From Desulfuromonas sp. (GTDB lineage Bacteria > Desulfobacterota > Desulfuromonadia > Desulfuromonadales > Geothermobacteraceae): 53,756 nucleotides of DNA. The notes under the pieces were generated by a model that was not told the DNA's origin, made no database searches, and saw nothing but the letters and a program-made list of their open reading frames with translations. Location of the stretch: positions 1 through 53,756 of the forward strand of contig PKUA01000043.1 in the NCBI GenBank assembly GCA_002868905.1, written 5' to 3'. Each line of letters starts with the position of its first letter. Position 1 is the stretch's first letter. Of this stretch, positions 7,503 through 16,289 are shown in pieces. A program made the translations under genes and the position numbers.

Positions 7503-9488
7503 ATGATATCTGAATTCCTCAAAACCTGCCTGCTATGTCTCATTTTTGTCATTCTTGGCGCTTCTTTTGCCAACGCCATCCCGTCTCAATATGGAGACTC
7601 CGGCCTTCTTTCCGAGCCGACCGCCAATACCCTCGATGCGGGTAATATCTGTCTCGGTATTTGGGGTAATTGCAGCAATCAGGATAGCCAGTCCGCCCTG
7701 ATTACTCCGGTCAGCATCACCCTCGGTCTCGGGTCCTTTCTCGAGATGTACGGATCATATCCGAGTCTGTTGTTCAATGATGATGAAGGCCAAAGTGGAC
7801 GTGGATTTGTTAACCTCGGAATGAAGCTTCGCTTCCTGGGGAAGCGCTCATCCAAGCTGAAGGTTGCGCTGGACGGTCAGTTCAGGCGTTTTATTTCCGA
7901 CAGTGCTGAGCTTGATGGGCTGACCGACTACGTTGCCCGCATCGCTGGCAGTTTACGGCTGGAGCGTTTCGGAATTCATGTCAATGGCGGCTATATTTTG
8001 GTCGAAGAACCGGAAAATGCCGACTACGATGATCAGATGACTTTCGGAGGGGGGATAGAATTGTTCCCGATGTCCCGACTTCGACTTCTGGCCGAGGTGT
8101 CGTATCAGACTGAAAAAATAGTCGGGGAAGGTGATATCTCTGAAGCAACCGTCGGTTTCCAGTTTTACTTCTCACCTCATTTCACGTTAAATCTCGGTTT
8201 CGGTTACGGCCTTACCGATAGCAGCGACGGCTGGCGTTTGTTGGCCGGCTTGACAAGTTGCCAGGGGATCGGCACCTTCCGTAAACCGATTCCCGAATTG
8301 ATCGAACCGGCTTTGCCTAAACCGAGTCCGGAGCCGACCAAAAAGAAAACCGTTAAAATCAGAACCCTGACTCCTCTCATCCCCGGAATGCAGGAAGAGG
8401 CCTCTGCCGTTAAGCCAAGGTTGACGCCTGTCGGTTTAAAGGGTGGGGGAGACAGCCAGCAGAAGGCGACAGCGGGGCCGAAGCTGAAACCGATTGGCAG
8501 CCTGCCGATTCCCGGCCTGCAGGAAAAGGCGAGTACGGAGCCGAAACTCCGGCCGATCGGTCGCAGGGTTAAACCGGGGTTGGATGAAGAGGCGACAACC
8601 GGTCCGAAGTTGAAGCCGATCGGCCGGGTACCGCTTCCCGGGTTCAGGGAAGAGGCGACCACCGAGCCGAAGCTGAAACCGATCGGTCGCAGGGTCAAGC
8701 CGACATCCGAAGAAGAGGCAAGCACCGGACCGAAGCTGAAACCGATCGGTCGTCGTGATGCGGAAGACGGTCAGAAAGAAGCGGCCCGTCCTTCGGAGGT
8801 GCCACCGATCGGCCAGGACCAACGACCGGACGGCCAGGAAGAAGCGGCCCGTCCTTCGGTGGTGCCGCCGATCGGCCAGGATCTGCGACCGGACGGCCAG
8901 GAAGAAGCATCACGTCGTCGCGAGTTTCCCCCTGTCAGCCTGCTTGAGGTCCCGGTCGACTACGAATTGAGGCATGAAGTGGTGCTCAACTCTTCGGAGC
9001 GGCTCGACATCCCCGCAACGGAACAACTTCAGTCAAGATTCCCGTCCCCGGTTGCCCCGGCCGTTCCTTTTGCTGTCAGGGCGACTAAGGCAGAAGGTGA
9101 AGAAGTTGGTCTTAACGGTCTGGTTTATCGACGTTTCCTGCTAACTGACGTTAATTTCGACCTGGACCAGTCGAGCCTTTCGACCGTCGGGAAAGAGACT
9201 CTGGCTGAGATTGCCGAAGAACTGCGTAACGATTCGAAATGGTTTTTCCTCCGGTTCGACGGTCACACTGACAATATCGGTTCAGAAAGCTACAACGAGC
9301 GACTTTCACGGCGCAGAGCCGCAGCTGCCGCCAGTTATTTCGTGACCAACAGCGGCTTTGATCCCGCTCGGTTATTTGTCAGGGGATTTGGTGAAAGTGA
9401 GGCGATCGCCGATAACGAGACCCCGGAAGGGCGCGCTTTAAATCGAAGGGTTGAAATCATCGTTCTCGAGCCAAAAGGAGACGAATAG
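7503..9488 (+). CDS. OmpA-family outer-membrane protein with repeat linker
   Basis: This is a probable outer-membrane protein that anchors to peptidoglycan. The start at 7503 gives a signal peptide (MISEFLKTCLLCLIFVILG, cleavage near ANA-IP); an earlier start at 7413 would bury it. Residues of about 26-260 look like a transmembrane beta-barrel with alternating aromatic strands. About residues 297-480 form a proline-rich linker of 21-residue repeats built on EEATTGPKLKPIGRR. The C-terminal 130 residues are an OmpA domain with FDGHTDNIGSESYNERLSRRRA, where the Asp and Arg would contact diaminopimelate. The protein has 661 residues. A smaller OmpA-like gene overlaps its stop. No ligand or transport role is visible. 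Confidence 0.85.
   Translation: MISEFLKTCLLCLIFVILGASFANAIPSQYGDSGLLSEPTANTLDAGNICLGIWGNCSNQDSQSALITPVSITLGLGSFLEMYGSYPSLLFNDDEGQSGRGFVNLGMKLRFLGKRSSKLKVALDGQFRRFISDSAELDGLTDYVARIAGSLRLERFGIHVNGGYILVEEPENADYDDQMTFGGGIELFPMSRLRLLAEVSYQTEKIVGEGDISEATVGFQFYFSPHFTLNLGFGYGLTDSSDGWRLLAGLTSCQGIGTFRKPIPELIEPALPKPSPEPTKKKTVKIRTLTPLIPGMQEEASAVKPRLTPVGLKGGGDSQQKATAGPKLKPIGSLPIPGLQEKASTEPKLRPIGRRVKPGLDEEATTGPKLKPIGRVPLPGFREEATTEPKLKPIGRRVKPTSEEEASTGPKLKPIGRRDAEDGQKEAARPSEVPPIGQDQRPDGQEEAARPSVVPPIGQDLRPDGQEEASRRREFPPVSLLEVPVDYELRHEVVLNSSERLDIPATEQLQSRFPSPVAPAVPFAVRATKAEGEEVGLNGLVYRRFLLTDVNFDLDQSSLSTVGKETLAEIAEELRNDSKWFFLRFDGHTDNIGSESYNERLSRRRAAAAASYFVTNSGFDPARLFVRGFGESEAIADNETPEGRALNRRVEIIVLEPKGDE
8394..8939 (+). 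repeat. In-frame 63-bp tandem repeats (about 8.6 copies)
   Basis: The repeats encode units of 21 residues (one of 22). The first six are variants of EEATTGPKLKPIGRR plus a variable PG-containing tail. The last three shift to EEAARPSVVPPIGQDxRPDGQ. The 63-bp period keeps the frame, so copy-number change would lengthen or shorten the periplasmic linker without breaking the protein. Confidence 0.85.
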
Positions 9489-9946
9489 TGCGCTGCCCCT
9501 TTTGGGTTTTGCTGATTTTCCTTACCCTCGCCACCCCCAACCTTCTGTGGGGGGGACAATTTCAGGACGGTGATTTCCTGACATCCCGCAGGGTCGTCGG
9601 AACCGTAAACTTCAAGAACGGGTCGGCTGCTCTATCGGCCGATTCACGCGCTTTTATCGATCGAATAGCATCAGTTCTCGCACGCATCGACAACCAGAAA
9701 CGAGTCGTTCGTCTTGAGGGGTTTGTTGCCCCAGGGGAGGAGAGCCGGGAACCATTTGAGCTATCCATGCACCGTGCTCTGGCGGTCGAGGACTATTTGC
9801 GCGAGTTTCATCAACTGCCGCAAAAACGTTTCCTGATAGGTTTCGGGGTTCCCGATGAACGGTTTGGTCTCGAACAAACAGGTGGACGGGTTGAAATTGC
9901 ACTGTATGATAATATTCTTAACCTGTACGGAATAGCGAATGATTGA
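9488..9946 (+). CDS. Small exported OmpA-like protein
   Basis: This 152-residue protein has an N-terminal signal sequence (MRCPFWVLLIFLTLATPNLLWG) followed by a compact OmpA/MotB-like fold. Visible pieces are VNFKNGSAALSADSRAFIDRIASVL, VVRLEGFVAPGEES and LSMHRALAVEDYL, which parallel the strand-helix order of OmpA domains. The usual NxxLSxxRA peptidoglycan site is degenerate, so binding is uncertain. It uses a GTG start that overlaps the last base of the upstream OmpA gene, which suggests coupled translation and a shared envelope role. Confidence 0.65.
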   Translation: MRCPFWVLLIFLTLATPNLLWGGQFQDGDFLTSRRVVGTVNFKNGSAALSADSRAFIDRIASVLARIDNQKRVVRLEGFVAPGEESREPFELSMHRALAVEDYLREFHQLPQKRFLIGFGVPDERFGLEQTGGRVEIALYDNILNLYGIAND

Positions 9947-10012
9947 AGTGACCTTGATTTTGAAATGATTTTGTCGTTGGATTAAACTCAGAGTATTGAA
10001 AAAGGGGGAATA

Positions 10013-10489
10013 TTGGCTGTCGAGACGTTGGAGGTTATTCAGAACTGCCCGTTATTGATGGGGCTGGATGAGACCGAATCAAAACAGTTGGCGACTGCGT
10101 TTCATGAGCAGACGTTTTCTGAAGGGGATACGGTCTTCCTTGAGCAGTTTCCTGGTGAATCGCTTTTTGTTATCGTCGAAGGAACGGTAAGAATTTCCCG
10201 CATGCTGGCCGAGGGAGATGAAAAGGTTCTTGGAGTCCTCGGTCCCGAAGAGATGTTCGGTGAATTTGCCATTATCGATGGCGGGCCTCGATTCGTGACG
10301 GCAAGAGCTGCCGATGAACTTAAACTCTTTCGATTGGGCAGACCCTACTTTGACAAAATCTGCCAGGTTAAGCCGTCTCTAGGGTTGAAATTGCTACGAA
10401 ATGTAACACGGGTTTTCGCCGGGAAGATGCGTGACAGCCAGGAAGAATATCGGCAAATGCTTCTCTGGTCCATTGGACGCACCAAATAA
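10013..10489 (+). CDS. Cyclic-nucleotide-binding domain protein
   Basis: This 158-residue protein is almost entirely a Crp-type cyclic-nucleotide-binding domain. It starts LEVIQNCPLLMGLDETE and includes FLEQFPGESLFVIVEGTVRI and the phosphate-binding-cassette region MFGEFAIIDGGPRFVTARA. It lacks a helix-turn-helix, so it is not a transcription factor by itself. The cassette arginine position reads GGPRFVTA, so binding of cAMP or cGMP is possible but not assured. The start is TTG at 10013 with GGGGGA upstream. It lies between the OmpA pair and a lipoprotein gene on the same strand, probably in one transcript. Confidence 0.75.
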   Translation: MAVETLEVIQNCPLLMGLDETESKQLATAFHEQTFSEGDTVFLEQFPGESLFVIVEGTVRISRMLAEGDEKVLGVLGPEEMFGEFAIIDGGPRFVTARAADELKLFRLGRPYFDKICQVKPSLGLKLLRNVTRVFAGKMRDSQEEYRQMLLWSIGRTK

Positions 10490-10506
10490 TTCTTATGGGG
10501 TTTGAT

Positions 10507-11139
10507 ATGAGGTACTTTATCCTCGCTCTGCTGGTTGCAATCCTTTTGTCGGGCGGTTGTACACCAACAATCAAACCGCTGGCAACCGCTGGCAATTCTG
10601 TTGATGCCGTAAATGAATCGCTGTCTGCAGAGAACGACGGTATCAGGATCAGCGCCAGAATCCGCGATCTCGATTATGCTCCTTACCGAATGGTTGATAC
10701 GATCGCCTCTTTTGAAGTGACAATAGAGAACGGAACCGATCAGCCATACGAATTGCCACTTTCATCCTTTCTGCTGGTCGCAGGTGATGGTGAACAATAT
10801 CGGCCCTTTTCTCCCGGGGAGGTTCGGGATATCGTCTCAAAGGACTCGTCCTACCTGATCCCGTATCCTTATGTGGGTTATTATTATCTGCAGGATAGGG
10901 AGCGGATCGCCTCAGAGAACACCTTCGAAAGTTCTCTACCTTTTTACGCTGAGAACCATCCCCAGGATATTTTCACCCAGGCGCTGCCTGAAGATATGAT
11001 CGTTCCGGAGGCGAAGATCTCCGGCTTGATTTATTTTGTCGTTGACCTTGCTTCAAAGGAGCAGGTCGATCTCAGGGTTTATCCCGGAGGAGATATCTCA
11101 GTGCCAGCCCGGTTCAGCTTCAAGTTTGGCATTGAATGA
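10507..11139 (+). CDS. Lipoprotein of unknown function
   Basis: The N-terminus is MRYFILALLVAILLSGGC, a signal peptide with lipobox LSGGC, so the mature protein is lipid-anchored on the periplasmic side. I preferred the ATG at 10507 because it places a basic residue right before the hydrophobic stretch; an in-frame ATG 12 bases earlier is possible. The 210-residue protein then reads as a beta-sandwich (DTIASFEVTIENGTDQPYELP and LASKEQVDLRVYPG), similar in style to DUF4352-like domains. I do not recognise a specific family. It lies 17 bases after the cyclic-nucleotide-domain gene. Confidence 0.7.
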   Translation: MRYFILALLVAILLSGGCTPTIKPLATAGNSVDAVNESLSAENDGIRISARIRDLDYAPYRMVDTIASFEVTIENGTDQPYELPLSSFLLVAGDGEQYRPFSPGEVRDIVSKDSSYLIPYPYVGYYYLQDRERIASENTFESSLPFYAENHPQDIFTQALPEDMIVPEAKISGLIYFVVDLASKEQVDLRVYPGGDISVPARFSFKFGIE

Positions 11140-11176
11140 TCGAATGACCTGTCTCATTTATAAGCTAATCTCTAAC

Positions 11177-11201
11177 GCCGACCCTTCCAGGTCGGCATTT
11201 T
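11177..11201 (+). terminator. Probable intrinsic terminator after the lipoprotein gene
   Basis: GCCGACC (11177-11183) pairs with GGTCGGC (11190-11196) around a 6-base loop and is followed by ATTTT. The stem is strong and the T-run short. Confidence 0.5.
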
Positions 11202-11214
11202 CGTGGGATGATCG

Positions 11215-12918
11215 ATGCTTGAAGTTTTGATGAATCAAAAGCTCATATTCGGTTTGGTCGGCGGGCTCGGCCTGTTCCTGTTCGGCATGAAAACCATGTC
11301 CGAGGGGCTGCAGAAGGTTGCCGGAGAACGGATGCGGAAAATTCTTTCGGCTTTGACGGCAAACCGTTTTGTCGGAACCCTGGTCGGGATTGCCGTCACC
11401 GCCATCATCCAGAGTTCGAGTGCGACCACGGTGATGGTCGTCGGCTTCGTCAATGCCGGGTTGATGTCACTTGTGCAGTCGATCGGGGTCGTTCTTGGGG
11501 CCAACATCGGGACCACGATTACCGCCCAGTTGATCGCTTTCAAGATTACCAAATATGCTCTGCCGGCCATTGGCATCGGCGTCGGCTTGCGCTTGTTTAC
11601 GAAAAACAGAAAGTGCAATTATCTCGGGGAGATCCTGCTCGGTTTCGGCATCCTGTTTTTCGGGCTGGCAACCATGAAGCAGGCCTTCGATCCGGTGAAG
11701 GGGAGCCAGGACTTCCTGGATATCTTCCTCATGGTCGGCGACAACCCTCTGCTCGGTGTTCTGATTGGCGCATTGCTGACGATTATCGTGCAAAGCAGCT
11801 CGGCCACGATCGGCATTACCCTGGCGCTGGCAACCAGCGGTCTTATCTCTTTCGAGGCGAGCGTCGCGCTGATCCTCGGGGAGAACATCGGTACTACAAT
11901 TACCGCCAATCTGGCAGCCATCGGAGCCAATCTCCCGGCACGCCGTACGGCTTTTGCCCATTTTGCTTTCAACGTTATCGGCGTCTGTTACATGCTGGTT
12001 TTTTTCAAGTTTTTCATCGGGTTCATCGACCAGATCACTCCCGGTGATCCCGTTATGAAAATCGAAACGGCTCAGCAGGCTGCAGAGTTCGGTGCGAGTG
12101 CAGCCATAGGAGACCAGCCATTCATAGCCCGACACATCGCCAATACCCATACCTTGTTCAATATCATCAACACCATTATTTTCCTGCCGTTGGTCGGCCT
12201 CCTGGCCAAGATATCAACGTTGGTTATCAGGGGGGAGGGTGAGGGTGAGGATGTCGGCTATCAGCTCAAGTTCATCGATAACCGGGTTTTGAACACACCG
12301 CCGATCGCCCTTGGACAAGCCCGTGCGGAGACCCGGCGTATGGCGGGGATCACCATCGAGATGTTGGACGAGACTCTGCAATACCTGAAGGATGGCCAGG
12401 AAAAGCGCCTCACCTTTCTTGAAAAAAAGGAGGAGAGTGTCGACCTGTTACAAAAGGAGATTACCGCTTTTCTGGTTGCCTTGTCCCAGAAGTCGATCAC
12501 CCAGGAGACATCCCAAAACATCGCCTCGATGATGCATATGGTCAATGACCTTGAACGGGTTGGTGACCATTGTGAGAACCTGTGGCGGCTCGCCAGAAAG
12601 CAACATCAGAAAAAAATCGTCTTTTCGGATATTGCCCTGTCGGAATTGGACGATATCTCCTCCGTGACCAGAGAATTCCTTGAGTCGACGGTGGCAGCCA
12701 TGGAGCAGGACGACGTGGCGATTATGGAAAAATCACAAATTTTTGAAGATCGAGTCGATAAGCTGGAGAAAAAATTCCGCAAAAATCACATTTCCCGGCT
12801 CAACACGGGTGAGTGCGCCGTTCAGCCTGGTCTGATATTTATCGACATGTTGCACAACTTCGAGAAGATTGGGGATCACACCTTTAACCTTGCCGAGGCG
12901 GTCGTCGGCCGTAAGTAG
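11215..12918 (+). CDS. Na/Pi cotransporter family protein with PhoU-like C-terminus
   Basis: This is an inner-membrane protein of the NptA/YjbB type, which moves phosphate with sodium. The two inverted halves carry the signature QSSSATT (first half) and QSSSATIG (second half), each followed by GANIGTT or GENIGTT. After about residue 350 the protein becomes soluble and helical, with a PhoU-like region (MVNDLERVGDHCENLWRLA and MLHNFEKIGDHTFNLAEAV). Its 567 residues are normal for the fused type. A paralogue lies at 19771-21456 on the other strand. The Ppx/GppA gene starts directly at its stop codon, which points to shared phosphate or polyphosphate metabolism. Confidence 0.9.
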   Translation: MLEVLMNQKLIFGLVGGLGLFLFGMKTMSEGLQKVAGERMRKILSALTANRFVGTLVGIAVTAIIQSSSATTVMVVGFVNAGLMSLVQSIGVVLGANIGTTITAQLIAFKITKYALPAIGIGVGLRLFTKNRKCNYLGEILLGFGILFFGLATMKQAFDPVKGSQDFLDIFLMVGDNPLLGVLIGALLTIIVQSSSATIGITLALATSGLISFEASVALILGENIGTTITANLAAIGANLPARRTAFAHFAFNVIGVCYMLVFFKFFIGFIDQITPGDPVMKIETAQQAAEFGASAAIGDQPFIARHIANTHTLFNIINTIIFLPLVGLLAKISTLVIRGEGEGEDVGYQLKFIDNRVLNTPPIALGQARAETRRMAGITIEMLDETLQYLKDGQEKRLTFLEKKEESVDLLQKEITAFLVALSQKSITQETSQNIASMMHMVNDLERVGDHCENLWRLARKQHQKKIVFSDIALSELDDISSVTREFLESTVAAMEQDDVAIMEKSQIFEDRVDKLEKKFRKNHISRLNTGECAVQPGLIFIDMLHNFEKIGDHTFNLAEAVVGRK

Positions 12919-13833
12919 GTGCTGGCTGCGATCGATATAGGCTCAAACACCATCCGTATGCTGTTGGGGGATGTGGATGGTGGCAGGGTTCTTCCACGAA
13001 AGCATTTTCGTAATATCTCCAGACTCGCTGCCGGTCTTTCGGATTGCGGAACTCTAAATCAGACACGAATGACGGCCAGTCTGAACATCCTTGGCGAGTA
13101 TCGCGATATCATTCGTGACGCCGGGATTAGTCATTACCACGCGGTGGCAACGGCGGCCTTGCGTCGTGCATCCAACCGGGCTGACTTTCTTGTTCAGGCA
13201 CGGAAACAATGCTCCCTCGAGATCGAGGTCGTCGATGGGCGTCGGGAAGGGGAACTGGTCGCCGCAGGTGTTCTGGCAGGTTTCGAGGTAAAGCCGAACA
13301 AATGCCTGATTTTTGATCTGGGCGGCGCCAGTCTCGAAATTATTTTCCTTGATGCTGGTAAAATCATCTGGGTCGAAAGTTACCCGCTTGGGGTGGTGGG
13401 GTTGGCCGAATGCGGCGCGAACTCAGCTCGGCGGCAGGATCTGATACAGAGCATGTTTGTTCGAGTCAGGAGCGATTTGAGCAAAAGCCGGATCTGGAAA
13501 GATGTGTGCTCCCAGAGCACCCTTTTGATCGGAACCGCGGGTACGGCCTCTACCCTGGCGGCTCTCGACTTGGAAATGGACAAGTACGACTGGCGGCGGA
13601 TTAACAACCACCAGATCAGTCGCTCAAGACTCGCTGAGATTCATCGTATACTGGCCTCCGTTCCCATCAGCGAGGCGGCCGCTCTGCCTGGGATGGAACC
13701 CGGTCGGGAAGACTTGATTGTCCCGGGTGTCGAAACGGTTTCGGCCCTGATGGACCTTTGCGGGAAAGACGTCCTGACAGTGAGTGATTTCGGCTTGCTG
13801 GAAGGTTTGTTGCTGGGGCTCATGAATGTTTGA
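12919..13833 (+). CDS. Ppx/GppA family phosphatase (exopolyphosphatase-like)
   Basis: Members hydrolyse polyphosphate or the pppGpp 5' phosphate. The 304 residues begin with the sugar-kinase-fold phosphate loop AAIDIGSNTIRML, followed by ATAALRRASN and the second phosphate motif FDLGGASLEI. The length matches the short, two-domain bacterial form without the HD-like extension. A GTG start follows the preceding TAG immediately, so the gene is coupled to the Na/Pi transporter. Polyphosphate versus pppGpp cannot be separated from the sequence alone. Confidence 0.88.
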   Translation: MLAAIDIGSNTIRMLLGDVDGGRVLPRKHFRNISRLAAGLSDCGTLNQTRMTASLNILGEYRDIIRDAGISHYHAVATAALRRASNRADFLVQARKQCSLEIEVVDGRREGELVAAGVLAGFEVKPNKCLIFDLGGASLEIIFLDAGKIIWVESYPLGVVGLAECGANSARRQDLIQSMFVRVRSDLSKSRIWKDVCSQSTLLIGTAGTASTLAALDLEMDKYDWRRINNHQISRSRLAEIHRILASVPISEAAALPGMEPGREDLIVPGVETVSALMDLCGKDVLTVSDFGLLEGLLLGLMNV

Positions 13834-13921
13834 CATGGACAAACAGCTTTGATTATAGTCAGGCACTCGTTCCTGTGCCGGCCGGCCAGGACGAATCAAT
13901 CATGTTACAGGAATGGAATTT

Positions 13922-15679
13922 ATGACAAAAACAATACTGTCCGGAAATGAGGCAATTGCCAGGGCGGCCTTCGAGGCCGGAGTAAAGGTCGCTTCGGCCT
14001 ATCCAGGAACCCCGAGCACCGAGATCCTGGAAAATGTCGTCCAGTATCCATCCATTGATGCGTCCTGGGCGCCGAATGAAAAAGTCGCTCTCGAAGTCGG
14101 CATCGGTGCGAGTTTCGGGGGCGCGCGTGCCCTGGTGACTATGAAACATGTCGGGGTGAACGTTGCCGCCGACCCGTTGTTCACGCTCTCCTACACCGGC
14201 GTTCGCGGAGGCCTGGTTTTGGTGGTCGCCGACGATCCCGAACTCCATTCATCGCAGAATGAGCAGGACAGTCGGAATTACGCGAAATTCGCCAAGGTGC
14301 CGATGTTCGAACCGTCGGACAGCCAGGAGGCGCTTGAGTTCACACGGCTGGCATTTGAAGCCAGCGAAAAGTTCGATGCTCCCGTCATGCTCCGCTCCAC
14401 GACCCGTATCTCCCATTCCAAGTCGGTGGTGACCACCGGTGATCCGGTTACAGATCTGCCGGAAACCGGTCTTGAGAAGAATCCGCCGAAGTTCGTCATG
14501 CTTCCCGGCAACGCCCGGAAACGGCATTACGTCGTGGAGCAGCGACTGGAGGAGATGGCCGACTGGGCCTGCGACCAACCCTTCAACCGGATCGAGGAAG
14601 GGGAAGGTGATGTCGGTATCATCACTGCCGGGATCGCCTATCAGTATGCCAAGGAAGTCTTTCCGAATGCTCCGGTGCTGAAACTCGGCTTGGTTCATCC
14701 GCTGCCGAAACAGCTCATTCGAGACTTCGCCGCCCGCTTTAAAACCATCTACGTGATCGAAGAGCTCGATCCGTTTATCGAGGAGCAGCTGCGCGCCATG
14801 GGGATCGAGGTGCACGGCAAGGACAAACTTTCGCTCTGTGGTGAATTGAGCACCTCGCGCGTGCGCCAGGGGCTGCTCGGTGAGGCACTGAAACCCGAAA
14901 CTCAGGAAGATCTGCCTCCGCGGCCGCCGAATATGTGCCCCGGTTGTCCGCATCGGGGTGTGTTCCTGGCGCTGAATCGGCTCAAGGCATACGTTACCGG
15001 GGATATCGGTTGTTACACTCTCGGGTTCATGCCTCCGCTTTCCGCCATGGATACCTGCATCTGCATGGGGGCGAGTATCGGCAACGCCGTCGGCATCAGC
15101 AAAGTCCTCTCTGACGATGAGAGGAAAAAAGTGGTCGGGGTTATCGGTGATTCGACCTTTTTGCACACCGGGGTCAACGGCCTGCTCGACATGGTTTACA
15201 ACCAGTCGACGGCCACGGTGATTATTCTGGATAATCGGATTACGGCCATGACCGGCCGCCAGGACAATCCCGCTTCCGGTTACACCCTGATGAACCAGGA
15301 GGCACCGGAGGTCGACCTGGAGGGGCTCTGCAAGTCGATCGGCGTCAAGCATGTCAAGACGATCGATCCCTACGAACTCGATTTGACCCGCGAGACGATA
15401 CGCGAAGAGATGGAACGTCCTGAACCGTCGGTCATCATCACCCGCCGTCCGTGCATGCTGATGAAGCGCCCCGTCGTGGAGCGTAAGCAGCCGCTTTTCG
15501 TTGACGGGGACCGGTGTACCGGCTGCAAGGTTTGCCTCAACCTCGGCTGCCCGGCTATCGAGTGGGATGCCGAGGCCGGCAAGCGTGGTCAGGCGAAGGT
15601 TAATAAATTTCTCTGTGTCGGCTGTGATCAATGCCGCCAGGTCTGCAAATTCGATGCATTCGGAGTGTGTGATGAATAG
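13922..15679 (+). CDS. iorA: Indolepyruvate:ferredoxin oxidoreductase alpha subunit
   Basis: IorA, with IorB, oxidatively decarboxylates aryl pyruvates from aromatic amino acids to aryl-acetyl-CoA and reduces ferredoxin. The 585-residue protein starts with a pyrimidine-binding region (AYPGTPSTEILE). A TPP-binding domain follows (TGDIGCYTLGFMPP, MGASIGNAVG and VIGDSTFLHTG). A C-terminal 2x[4Fe-4S] ferredoxin has CTGCKVCLNLGC and CVGCDQCRQVC. I chose the ATG at 13922, which has AGGA 8 bases upstream; an ATG 9 bases earlier is too close to that site. It overlaps iorB by 8 bases and heads an aryl-acid cluster. The enzyme is oxygen-sensitive, which fits an anaerobe. Confidence 0.95.
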   Translation: MTKTILSGNEAIARAAFEAGVKVASAYPGTPSTEILENVVQYPSIDASWAPNEKVALEVGIGASFGGARALVTMKHVGVNVAADPLFTLSYTGVRGGLVLVVADDPELHSSQNEQDSRNYAKFAKVPMFEPSDSQEALEFTRLAFEASEKFDAPVMLRSTTRISHSKSVVTTGDPVTDLPETGLEKNPPKFVMLPGNARKRHYVVEQRLEEMADWACDQPFNRIEEGEGDVGIITAGIAYQYAKEVFPNAPVLKLGLVHPLPKQLIRDFAARFKTIYVIEELDPFIEEQLRAMGIEVHGKDKLSLCGELSTSRVRQGLLGEALKPETQEDLPPRPPNMCPGCPHRGVFLALNRLKAYVTGDIGCYTLGFMPPLSAMDTCICMGASIGNAVGISKVLSDDERKKVVGVIGDSTFLHTGVNGLLDMVYNQSTATVIILDNRITAMTGRQDNPASGYTLMNQEAPEVDLEGLCKSIGVKHVKTIDPYELDLTRETIREEMERPEPSVIITRRPCMLMKRPVVERKQPLFVDGDRCTGCKVCLNLGCPAIEWDAEAGKRGQAKVNKFLCVGCDQCRQVCKFDAFGVCDE

Positions 15680-16247
15680 AGTGAAGAACATTCTTCTGGC
15701 GGGTGTCGGCGGCCAGGGGATTTTGCTGGCGAGTGAAATCCTGTCCGAGGCTTTGATGCTTGCAGGGTTCGATGTTAAAAAAGCCGAGGTGCACGGTATG
15801 GCCCAGCGTGGCGGCAACGTCGTCTCTCATGTCCGTTACGGGGACAAGGTGTTTTCCCCGACCATCCCGGACGGGGAAGTCGATATCCTGTTCGGGTTTG
15901 AACTGCTCGAGACGGCTCGTAACCTGGATCAGCTCGGGACGGAAGGGGTGGTGATCGCCAACACCCTGAAACTTGCGCCCCCATCGGTTTCGATTGGCAA
16001 GGAAGCCTATCCGGCCGGTCTCGCTGAGAAAATCCTCGAGAAGGTCCCGAATGCGAAAATCATTGATGGCATGGGGCTGGCGCAGCAGGCCGGCGATGCG
16101 CGTACCGTCAATATCGTTCTGCTCGGTGCACTGTCGACCACAATGGATCTCGATGAGGCGATTTGGCAGCAGGCGATGGAAAAGATGATTCCGGAACGGT
16201 TGCTCGAGGTCAACAAAGCCGCATTTGCCCTGGGACAGTCGGCCTGA
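15672..16247 (+). CDS. iorB: Indolepyruvate:ferredoxin oxidoreductase beta subunit
   Basis: This is the gamma-type domain partner of IorA. The 191 residues begin KNILLAGVGGQGILLASEIL, the conserved glycine-rich opening of 2-oxoacid oxidoreductase gamma domains, and include VHGMAQRGGNVVSHVRYG. I start at 15672, where the ATG overlaps the iorA stop (ATGAATAG); the open frame extends upstream to 15501 inside iorA but that part is only shadow sequence. The overlap ensures equal amounts of the two subunits. Confidence 0.95.
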   Translation: MNRVKNILLAGVGGQGILLASEILSEALMLAGFDVKKAEVHGMAQRGGNVVSHVRYGDKVFSPTIPDGEVDILFGFELLETARNLDQLGTEGVVIANTLKLAPPSVSIGKEAYPAGLAEKILEKVPNAKIIDGMGLAQQAGDARTVNIVLLGALSTTMDLDEAIWQQAMEKMIPERLLEVNKAAFALGQSA

Positions 16248-16289
16248 TTCCAGGCCTGAGGCCATTTCTTTTGCAGATTGGATTCAGCC

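Noticed and set aside
14249-15817. Long minus-strand open frame (522 codons) opposite iorA
   Set aside because: It is a shadow of the GC-rich iorA gene. It shows no recognised motif, and its plus-strand partner is a textbook IorA.
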